Shown in pieces: positions 11,563 to 23,500 of a stretch of DNA of 64,000 bases (position 1 is the first letter of the stretch; every line of letters starts with the position of its first letter). This stretch comes from Athripsodes cinereus (Eukaryota > Arthropoda > Insecta > Trichoptera > Leptoceridae), in contig OX388328.1 in NCBI GenBank assembly GCA_947579605.1, positions 13,371,684 through 13,435,683 on the forward strand, read 5' to 3'. The notes under the pieces were generated by a model that saw only the letters and a program-made list of their open reading frames with translations, was not told the origin of the DNA and made no database searches. Both the position numbers and the translations under genes were made by a program.

Positions 11563-14500
11563 CTGAAAATGGATTGCATCATATTGTGTAATGTGATAAA
11601 ATGTGTTCTGTTTTATGTCAAAACTAAAAACATATAATTACATAATCTAAAAACATTCCTTATTGTCTTGACAAAATGTAGATTAAATGCAGTTGAATTA
11701 GAGTCAAATTTGAATATTAAGGTTACAAACTACAAATACTGTGGAAGTTGTATTTTAATTAATAATTAAAATTTGGTTTTATTACATGTAATGTATCCTT
11801 TGGCTACCTCACTCGTGAGGTGCCATGATAGTATAGATAGACAGAATTTAAATTTGAAGGATGTTAAGCAATATTGCGACATCAATAAAACTCAGACATA
11901 ATGAGATTGCGCGATAATAACAGAGCCTATTAAAATATGTAGTTTACAATAATTTTTATATTAATCATCGTTAATTGGAATAATAACTCTTCTTCAAAAT
12001 AGAATGTCTTAAAAAAAACTATGGGTTACGTAATAGGTAGGTATATGTAAATATTTATTATATGCTAGTTTTTTTTAACGAAAATTACACAAAGTTATGA
12101 AATATCATGCAATGTTTTTTTTTGTGTAGAATTGAAAAGAAAAACTATGTGTTTCGATGTCATGCGTCCAAACAGAAAACATAAAAATGTTCATTTAAAA
12201 AGTGTATATTGAGTTAGTTGAAAAAGATCGCGCTTATGCGACAAACTCGCCCTCTATGTATATTGATTATATTTAATTTGAATGCATTTTTCTGTAAAAT
12301 TGTATATATTGTGATCAATGTACAGTAAAACATGAATAAATAAATAAATATATTTAAATTCTAAAGGTGTAATACATAAAGTGTCACAAAAACTGTAAAT
12401 GGTTGTGAGAGATTGTGAAGACAATGTGATGTTATATGATTCATTAAAAAAATATTTTTCAAATAAATTACAATATAAACACACCTTTACTAATAAATTG
12501 AACCTTTTTAGAAATGTGCTTTTCTTAAGAAAAAAATGCAGTGGTGTAACATTGATTCAATGTCCCGGGTAAAAAAAAAATATCGGACTCTCCCTAAAAT
12601 TCGTCTACTATTCTACTAGTTTTCTAATATCTCACTGTAATAAATACAATTTATAGAAATGAATATGAAACATACATACATAGTGTTATCATTTTTTAAA
12701 CTATTTTTTTTAGTAAATTCTTGTTTTTCTACTACTTAAAGTTTTAATTTTTAATATTGGACAACCAAAATTTTTTTTTTGTCAAAATGATGATATATAT
12801 TGATTATGTTGTTTTTTCAATATTTATTATAATTACTGCGGCAAATCCCACAAGTGGACCAATCGCATGTAATAAACATGCAAAATGTCCTTGCCGATAA
12901 AAATAGGATATTTAGGATGAGCGGCATGCCTTATCACTGTTGAGCTGTAGATGTAAATTTTTTTTTATGTTTTTAAATAATATTTAAGTCATTCGTTAGA
13001 TTAAAACAAGTGCGAAACAGAATTAACGAATCCAGTTCCTCAACTCAACAAGTGGGATTTTTTTATTTAATTGGTAATACACACAATCGACGCCATTTTT
13101 CAATTCCACAAACAAATAACTATAAGGTATACACGGTTCCCTCTATAATATATTAAGTTTTTAGTTATGGAAAAAATAATGTACCCATTTTCAATGGGTC
13201 ACTTGCAGTCGTGGGGGATTTTAATAAAAATGATCTTATTAAGTAAATTTGAGGTCGGAAAACACAAATATGTCAGTTAATTTTTAAAAAAAAATCTAAA
13301 TTATGGAAAATTTTCAAAAATAAAACCCAAAATATTTGACGTTTGGCAAAACACTCTAAATGGTTTTTGATAGCTGATGACGTCACAGAGTCCCGTGAAT
13401 CATAGTAACTTTCGCACCACAGATTATAATCTCATACACACATGGGACTCCGTGACGTCACAGCGCCGCCATATCGTCTTTGATCATTCCGAGAAATCCA
13501 ATTTTAAAAGCTAATATCTAAGAAAATAGTTCAAGAAAAATTAAAATAAATTGTGGTTGTGTTTCTTTCATACTAATTTTCAATGTTATGTAATAAAAAA
13601 AAATCTGCAAGTGGCCCATTCCACAAATAAATATTTATCATTGTTCAACAAATACACGGAACAAAGACAACGTATGTCTTTAATAACAGTGTGATTATTA
13701 TTATATAGTATATTTCACTTTATGTTGTGTTTTTGAAGCATAATATAAATATTGCAAAATTACAAAATATTACGATTTCTTGAATATTAGCCATTTCTAC
13801 TTGTTGAGTTCCAGATCTGGATAGTCGATAATCAGTATTTCATCGTTTTGACAAATAATTATGCAATTTTCGGGCAGAACGTCAGGGGTTTAACAAATGC
13901 ATGCTATAGAAAATTTCGTATTTTCTTACTTTTTTCTTAAAATATTTAGTACTTATCGTTTAGAACGCTCAAAACCCTGAAAAACAAAGAAATATTTATA
14001 TTTTAGACAAATAATTTTATAAAATTGACATAACTGTAAGTAAATAAACATTTTTTTAGTTTTTTCAAAGATGAAAACTGATAAATAAACTTTGGGAAGT
14101 ATGAAAATTGTAACTAATACATTTTTGTTAAAACTAATGATTTCTAGGGGAGGAAACTACACTTTTTGAGAAAAACGATGATATAAGGGTTATACTTATG
14201 TTTAAAGATAATAACATTTTCTAAAACAACTACTTTAGATCGAAAAATAACTAAAATCTAATGACATTAGGTATACGGCATTTGAGTTTTTTAATACTTC
14301 AGTAAAATGACTTAGGTCTCGACATTTTTTATTTTTTTTTAAAGATGTATCTGGGTTTTGTTAGAAACCCAAATACAACCTTATACACCTTTCACAGTAA
14401 GCTAAAAGCTTGTGTCGTGAAAGGGGAGTTTGCCGGCACCTAGCATCGAACCACGGACCCCTTGTTCACGAGGCCGAGACTCTACCTCCAGGCTACCGAC

Positions 14501-17500
14501 GAACTCGACATGTCTTGTCTTTGTAAAACTCGAGTTCACACTATTTTATTTATTTATTCTTTACTGTACTTTGATAACAAGCAACTTATTATAAAAATAA
14601 ATTTAAGTCAAATTCAATCAAAATACAGAGGGCTAGTTTATCACGGAGGCGCGATTTATTCTGAGTAACCAAATTTTATGAGTCATTCACAAAAAACCTT
14701 GAAGGGAGGAAAAATTTTGAGTGATAAAGTGGTCCTTGATCGCCCGCTTGAAAGCGTAAAGTGTAGGGAACAACCTTATTCTGGAAGGCAGACTTTTCCA
14801 ACAGTGAGCTCCATGAACCGAAAACGAGTTCTTAAAAATGTTTGAGCTATGAGTTGGTATCGCCAGAAGGCACTCGCTATTGGATCGTAAGAGAAGGCTA
14901 TGACTAGAATTTGACAAAGACATTACATGTCGAAAATAAGGTCACTCTAAGTAAGTATTAGTAAAACTCTAATGCCGTTATATAATTTTTATTTAAATGG
15001 GGTTTTATATAATAAATACCTACGAAATATAATACTATAGGTACATAAAATCTAGATTATTGCTACCATATTTTTGACGGACAAATTGTCAAAAATTGCT
15101 AATGGAACATTTTGATTAATACTTTTGATATTTTCACTTAGTTAAATTTGCAAAATTACCAAATTGAAGAGGCCACGCAGAGTACACTACACAAGCCCTG
15201 CACGATCACTTGATGTGGAGACGGATGGTCAGAAAAACGGGGTAAGATGGGGTAAGAAAATCACGATCCTCAAATTGAGGTTCGATGGAGACGTCATTTG
15301 TAAAAACTTACAATGTAATACTTAAAACCGTATCAAGAATTAAAAAAGAAAAACTTGAATAAGTAGATAATAATTGTACATAATAATACTCAACAACACC
15401 TCATCCGCACAACCAAAAGATTGAGCAAACACCTTTTATTAGGAAACAAGAAAAGGTGTTGCGATACTTACGAATTGGCTTAGGCTGGTTTAAGTGCACT
15501 TTACCATTATTATAAGAATTTGAATAGGTATAAGTAAATGTTCCATTTGCAATTCTGCTTCATTAAATAAACATAATAACTATGAGGGATAGATATAAGG
15601 ATAAAATAATACACTGTTACACCACTGGATTTTACAAACCATAAACAATACTAAGGATTCTATGCTTTTTACCTTGGAGTGTGCTCATCACCAATTTATT
15701 AAATCAAAAAAGTATGATACAGTAAATCATAATTCAAAACTATATAAGTAGACATTTTGTCTTTGTTAAAATAATTAATTTTGGATTTAAACAATTTTCT
15801 ACACAAATATGACTCAATCAAAGAAATAATACATTTAACAAGACTGTGCACTAGTTTCGTGAAGCAACCGGATAAGAATTGGTCACCCACTATTTGCCTA
15901 AGTTTTCGATTGTCCTGTACTGTAAAAGATAGGTGTTGGAAAAAATAAAGAGATTTTACATCTTAAATTCAGCAATGACGAGGTTTGCCACCCATCCTGA
16001 ATGTCTTAACTTTTTGTTGATACGGAGAGGACAGCTTCCATGTTTATTGTTTGCAGCTGGCCTTTTAGCTTCTCCACTTGTGAGATATGCCGTAATGGTA
16101 TAAAAGTAGCAAAAAGTAAAGACTATATGCATTGAAAAAAACGTATCACCTTAGATAAAGTGTTAGGTTGCTACCGTCTCTCCCCTACACTATTGCAATA
16201 TAAACCTAGAATGATTGTTAGTATTTTTGTTTACTGGCAATATTTTAGATCTATCCTAATACAATCGCTTCAACTCTTTATTTTTTTTTATTGCGGGAAT
16301 ATAGCAGGACAAAGTGCTACCGTACTACCGTCTCTTTCTAAAACATATTATTACTATAATTATTAACTACTATGATTGTTATTAATTTTGTGTACTGGCA
16401 CATTTTAGAAAGAGACACTATTCTAACACAATCCCTTTCACTCTTTATTTTTTTTTATTGTGGCAATATAGCGGGATAAAGTGTTAGGTTGCTACCGTCT
16501 CTTTCTTACACATATTATTACTATATAAACCTACTATGATCGTTAATACTTTTGTTTACTCGCAACATTTTAGAAAGGGAAACTATCCTAACACAATCTC
16601 TTTCACTCTTTATTTTTGTTTTATTGTAGGAATATAGAACTTATTGCAATGGTGAAGAGCATATTTTTTCTTGAATTTTGTCTTCAATTGCAGTCTTGTT
16701 AAATACAATATCTAAGGATTTCAAAAGTTTGATTACAAATTAACGGTAGGTATATTTATTTTATTTTATTTTTTCTTTCTATTCGCAGTAAATAAAGTAT
16801 AGTTCTCACAATTACAATGTGCAACAAACTATACAATTAATAATGAAGATGACATTTTGTGTTTCAATACTATAAAATCTACAATACAAACTAAATCATA
16901 ATTCAATGTTTAAGGAAGATACAAAAATACTTAATCAAAATACTTTTCATAATTTTCAACAGATGGCAGTGATAAGGTGCTATATGAAAGTTATTAAAAT
17001 TATTTGACATTTTGTCGTATAAAACTCATAAGAATATTCTAATTGATTGTAATAAATTGTTCCATGACAGTAAACCCAGCATTTACAGGTATACATGTCT
17101 ATTTCAAAGATGTATCTGGGTTTTTGTAATAAACCCAAATACAACTTTATACACCTTTCACAGTAAGCTAAAAGCTTCTGTCGTGAAAGGAGAGTTAGCC
17201 GACACCTGGGATCGCACCGCGCATCTCTCGTGCATGAGGCTGAGACTCTACTCCCAGGCTACCGACGAACTCTAACAAATAAATTATTATAATACGAAAA
17301 CTCGTTTGACATTCCCCCTTATTCGACTAAAGCCTTCAAATATGTATTATTAGAATTTGAATATTGTAAGCTAGGTCAAGCATGCTGTGTGTCATTTCAT
17401 TTGATAGCGTGCTTTATAGAGCTATGTGGGTCAGCTGTGAAAATTATATAAAGTATTTGAGGTCATACTCTAAAAGTGGAATTTGAAGACAACATCATAT

Positions 17501-20500
17501 AAAAAATAAATAAAATATAATGATAAATATATTATGCTGGCTTAATTTTACTAACTCTGTAATTTAACCACATGGCTCAAACTTTTATATACGGATGCGT
17601 AGGTATTGAGTAATATAAATTAGCGTGCTTGAATGAAAAATTGCGTTAATGTAGAGGAAGAGAAAAAGGTATGCAAGGATGCATCTTCATGGCAATCGGT
17701 TCTCTCTGCCTCCGCGACATGGGATACGACTTGAGGGTATAGATAGATAATTTTATTTGACGTTTTGGTCATATATATAGACTTTTCAAAATTTATACAT
17801 AGTGAAAATTACAGTGTTTTTAATTAAATCATTTTAAAGCAAGTAAAAACGAACTTTCATAAAGTTACAAACGAAAAAATAGAATCTGTATTATCTTTGA
17901 ATGTTTGCTGGATGTCTATATGAGGTTGAATGCGTGTATCTATTAATGTAGTGTATATTGATGATTATAATATGCATTAGGCTTAAGTCACGGGTAAAAA
18001 CACAATATTTTAGGATGCGCCCTTGAAGTAAATTTATTCCACAAAACGGCGCACTATAAATTATCTAGTAATTATTATTATTATAGTGTGCATGATATGG
18101 CTGATTTGATTTGCTGAATCAATTATTATGTATCAAACATGTGTTTTGCACCGTAGAATAAATAAATAAAAATATAATTAAACACTGTTTAATTTCCACT
18201 TTGTTATTATATATTAAATCAGAACGTTTTCAGTCTCCCTGCAGCCGTAGTCAAAACACATTTTAGCGTTATTTAGTTGTTCGACTATAAACATGTATCA
18301 ATTTCGTAGCTAAAATATACGAGTCATTGTGTATTTTAGCTACGAAAATCGAAAATTGATTGAAAATCGTAAAGTCGTCTATAGTTGAACGACTACATAA
18401 CGCCAAAATGTGTTTTGACTACGGCTGCTGAAGATGCCTACAGGCATAGGCGAAAACGTTCGAATTTAATTTTGAACATAGTGGAAAATAAACAGTGTTT
18501 AATTATTTTTTAATTTAATCAAAATCAATAATGGATTTCCACAGTAAAAACACAAAAACTCTAGAATTGTTAAATAAATAAATGAGTTGTCTTCTAGTTC
18601 AATAATTAATTAACACAAAATTACAATAATTAAGACTGGCAATACTAAACAATTCTACAGATTACTAAGTATAGTAGAATTTATTTAAGAGTGCCCCGCT
18701 CATAAGTAAATGATTACTAACACATCCTTCACTAATGAGAATACTACACACACCACACAATGCACCAGCCAATCACAGTGAAATTACTCGGTTACTAATA
18801 CAATCACGTGTTCTGTAATACACATTACCTGTGACTGTGTGCGTAGTGGTGCTAGGGCACTTTAAAAAAAACTCGAGTCTATGTATTATTACACTAATAT
18901 AAATTTAAATCAAAATGGATAAATACAACATAATAATTATCATACTTTACGGAATGATTTTTATTTTTGCTTTAGGTGGCCATGACAGTGGTTGTCGTGT
19001 TATGATCATCAGATACGGCTTGTTGGTGGAAATGAATACTGTCAGTTGCAGAAGCGATGATACTTGGGTCGTGGTCTTGTGGATGATGATTCGTACCTTG
19101 TTGGGATGTAGACGGCTGCTGCATTGCATGTTGGAGTTGAGGAGCATATTTGGACTTGTTGTTAGTGGTGATGCTACCACCGTCTGTATGCTCGAGTGGT
19201 GCAGAGAGTGATGCCGAGTGAGGGTCGTCACCGCCCCATTGGCCACGGAAATCAGAGCCAGGGCGCTTTATCAGATCATCTGGAAGGAAATTGATTTTAA
19301 TATATGTAGATATAATTTATGTATTTTTTATGTATTTTGAATTATTTTAACTCTTATTCAAGTTTACATGAAAGAATTGTATTCAAAGTCATATTTGAAA
19401 AATTGTATTTTGATATTTGTATTTTTTTTCTAGTATTGCCCCAGAACAGATTTTAATCTAGTGGGGCAATATATTCCATAATATTGTTTTTTTTTATGTT
19501 AATTTTTTATGCTCTATTTGGAATAATAAAAAAAATAATAAAATATGTTTGTTTTGTTTGTTTGTTTAATCTTTATTGAGTTAGAGGCGTTAGAGCTCAC
19601 AATTTCATGAGACTCTAATATAAGCCTTTTTTTATTACATATTACATATACAATACACGATTCATCTTATTTTGGGACTAGCTCGATCTGTGTGAATTGT
19701 GTTTTTCTCTCGATCATATTCTCAAGGACGATCGTGTGATGAGTAAGAGAAAGCGACGTGCGTGCAAAAGAAATTATAAACTCGCCTTCTGTACATTGAA
19801 TTGTTTATACTCGTAACTGATATTTTTATGATACTTTGTATTGATTTGAAATAGTGTAACCAATGTACAGTGAAAAATAAAAAAAAATGTAGAGGTTTTT
19901 ATCAATTGTGAATTATTTTTAATTTGGTTTACCTTAAGTCAATTCATTTTCAGAAAAAAATGTAACATATCAATTATTGAGATATCAAGTAGTCCTTAAA
20001 AATTGATGTTATAAAATTTATTATACTTAGAGTCTACAGAGAAATAGAAAAATAAGTAAAAAATCAAAAATAGAAAATTCATGTGGTCATTATGGATGTC
20101 AACAAGTAAGCCTATTTATTTTTAGGCAAAAATATATATTAGGCAAAATACTGACATTATTCACAAAGGTACAAATAAATAAGTTTTGTGTCGACATTCT
20201 AAGGTACAAATATACAGACATATAGAAAACAACAAAACGAAACTGTTTATTTATTACATCAAGGGTTATTCACGCGCATTCTGTCCACAACACTCTTCTC
20301 GCATCTGCTCATTCTTCAAAAAAAAAAGCAAAAAATGAGTTACTTACCACTTTTCACAGTCTGCGAGACAGTAAATGTCTTTCCAGTATCCAATGGGACA
20401 GTCCAATTGACAGGATCAGGAGATCTCATATTCATCTGTTCCGGAGACTTAACTCTCGTAGGTTCTGGTGGAGATTTGACCACAGGAGAGTCGTCTAACA

Positions 20501-23500
20501 AAGTACCACGGTGGTCTCTAAATGCAGATCCAGTTCGCAGAGGAATCACATCGTCATCTGCAATGCATTGGGGTGTTATTTAAACCAAAGATAATTTAAA
20601 TTGAACAGAAATAACCTAATTGTATGAAGATTATTTAAAGATTTCTTTTAATATTGATATACATACTGTAAAAGTTGTGAACAGTTTTTAGCTTTTTTTT
20701 CAAATAATGTTAATTTTGTGTTATTTTATTGGAGTTTTAAAAACAAACTCAATTTGATTACTAAACTGAGAATTTTGAGCAAAATTATCAGCACTTCCAA
20801 TAAAATCAAACTGAAATCTATTGATTGTAATTAATGAAAGACAAATCTATTTCTACATGATATTGAATAATTTCATAAAACTAACGATCACAAAACGACT
20901 ATAAAAACAAAACAAGAGACAATTAAAATAATAAAAAACAAAATAAAACAAAAAGATAAGAGAACAAAGGTGGTTTGTGTGTGCTAAACAAAAAAATGCG
21001 TACCTACTTACTTTTTGTAAAGATTATAATTTTAGATGTTTCATTATTTGCTATTTTTCAGTCAGTAGCAAAGAACTGTGCCATTTATTTAGTATTCTAT
21101 TTCTTTAGCACAAATAGAATCATTTTCATGTTGATTTCATGCAATAGTGATTCCATTTTGTCCATTTTTTGGAGATGTTGTGATGAACAGAATGTAAAGA
21201 TAAATTTTGGGTTATTGTGGGCCCAGATCTATCGTTCTCACAGAAAGCATTAACATATTTCGTGTGTTTTTGGTGTATATTAATTTTAAATTACCTTACC
21301 TTTCAAAGGTATTGCAAAAAACAATAACTGTTTAATTATTTTTGAGCTATGCAGTAATTGAAAGCAACAAACACAGTGATTCAAAAAAAGTGTAAAGACA
21401 ACAAGAATAGTGTAATAATAATAAAAAAAATTAAAAAAGAACAAATAAAAGAGCAGCGACACGAAAAACAAAAGAATGTCGAAAAAACAAAACAATACAA
21501 TACATTTTCAACAATAGTAATAGATAAATAAAAAAAAGCCAAAAACACAATTTTGCAAACGAAATGCCACCTAGTGCGGCAAATCGTTGGTATATTTCAA
21601 AAAAAGATGTTCTTTTTTTTGTGTGTGTTTTTTGGTTATCAATATTGTTTTTGTTATATTTTTTGTTGTTGTTGTTTTGTTTTTCACAAACCTATTGTGA
21701 TGCCAACTCTAGTTCTGTTTGCTTTGCGTTTAGGTGATCCAGACAAGGAAGGAGTCTGTTTATAATTTGTCTTCCTCTCGCCGCTATCTTCGGACGGAGT
21801 GTACTTTTTTAGCGCCAATCCTAGATTAGAGATATAATTGTGGACCCGAATATATGGAATATTACAATTTATATAAAGTATAATATACAGTTAATAATAT
21901 ACAAGCAGGCAGATATATCAACAAAATATAATGTTAATTATAAAAATATACTAAATTAATATTATATTTATGATACTTATCAGAATATTTTACTCTCTGT
22001 ATACCCTCCTCTCCACGAGACTTGTCTCTATAAGGAGGATGTTTAGATTTAAGTTTTTATAAAATAGTCTATGTATTATTTGTATCTGTATTGTTTGTTG
22101 TGTTCAATAAAATTATCAAATTTTATTGATAATTTAAAGGTAATATTTAACAGAAATCAGACCCCCTAGACAAACCGTACTTATTGATCGACTACAAACG
22201 AATTTTCGACAATAACCGCAACAATAACGCATTATTACACGGTACATATAGGTGGATTGTCGAAAAGTTCGCCAGTAGTCGATTGCAAAGTGCGGTTTGT
22301 CTACGGCTCCAGGTTCACATTGACTATGTTGTAGCATTTCTGCTATTTATAAGTGTGGTTTCCAGATTTGAATCGGAATCCTACTTTAGTTTTTGACCAG
22401 TTTTAGTTTTTGAATATTCTACAAAAGACAAGTATTTAAAAAAAACATTCTATATCTTTAAATTAGCAGTGATGAGGTTTGTCATTGTTTTTTTTTTATT
22501 TATTTCACTAATAAATTACAAATCTTATCAAAAAAGGTGGATCAAGGCCTGTCCCAGAGCACGAGCCACGCTCAATTCTGGGATAGGTACTTTGATCAAA
22601 TGAATGAACGCGCCGACAAATCCTGTAATGGATTTGGCGCGACTTTATAATTGTATTTAATGTGTATTATATGATATTAAAAATAAAAAAAAAAATAAAA
22701 AAAAAATTGATGATATAAATGTATTGTTATTTATTTTTTTTTAACGCGGCGGCAGAATTGCCATCCACACTTCTCAGCATTATACAACCAGATAAGTCTC
22801 CATATGATCAGTCATGGTCACACAAAAACTTAACTTTTTTTATAGTTTTGTTTTAAAATTGAGAATTTTTATAAAAGGATGGCTTTTGACAAGATGTAGA
22901 GAAAGACAAAATTAAATAACATAAATTGTCGTTTCTCTGGTTTTCCCAGATGAAACTAAATTATGTTTATTATGTGTTATATAAAAAAAAATGATTAATT
23001 ATATTTAAAGTACATGTGTTAAGTTATTGTGTTTGTGCCATTATTAAATCCCATTATAAATAAGTATAAATTATGCTGTATTTATTGTATTGTTTTATTA
23101 TATGTGGATTGCATTATGCATTTATTTTATATAATTATGTATTCATTTTGTAATTTATATTATTATTTTAATAAACGATTATTAAAAATAACAGATTATC
23201 ACAGAAAAGGCTGACAAAAACAGCAGGGTTACTTTTGACACAATCTAAATACGATCTTAATCTTGTCTTGATCTTAAACCAGCAATGCGCGAAGTGACTA
23301 TAGTCAAAAATACGTGCATACGAATCTCGCGGTAGCTGTAGCGCGATATTTTTGACTATAGTCAATTCACGCGTCGTATGACTAAATATCAAGACTAGAT
23401 TAAGATTATTTAGGGCCGCGATATCCAAAACGTTAACCAAATAGTTAACTTGTTGTCAAGAGTTAACCATAAGTTAACTCAAGAAATGGTGATATCCAAT

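Larger units (their letters stand above)
11563..19096 (-). other. Intron between MDM1-like exons 12 and 13
   Basis: Phase-1 intron of about 7.5 kb. Contents: a repeat A fragment (about 11790-11840), LINE tail (12205-12350), repeat A minus copy (12836-12955), a TIR element nested in a dispersed repeat (12980-13800), SINE A copies 2 and 3, a LINE fragment (14540-14930), repeat A (15840-16112), an RTE tail (17636-17750), a LINE 3' UTR piece (17995-18170) and a palindromic element (18177-18508). About 16140-16640 has three loosely repeated units with TGCTACCGTCTCT. No further exon seen. Confidence 0.7.

Noticed and set aside
18947..19246. Minus-strand 99-codon frame beginning MANGAV
   Set aside because: It overlaps exon 12 in another frame. 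The frame encoding DLIKRPGSDFRGQWGG has splice sites and phase agreement; this one has none.
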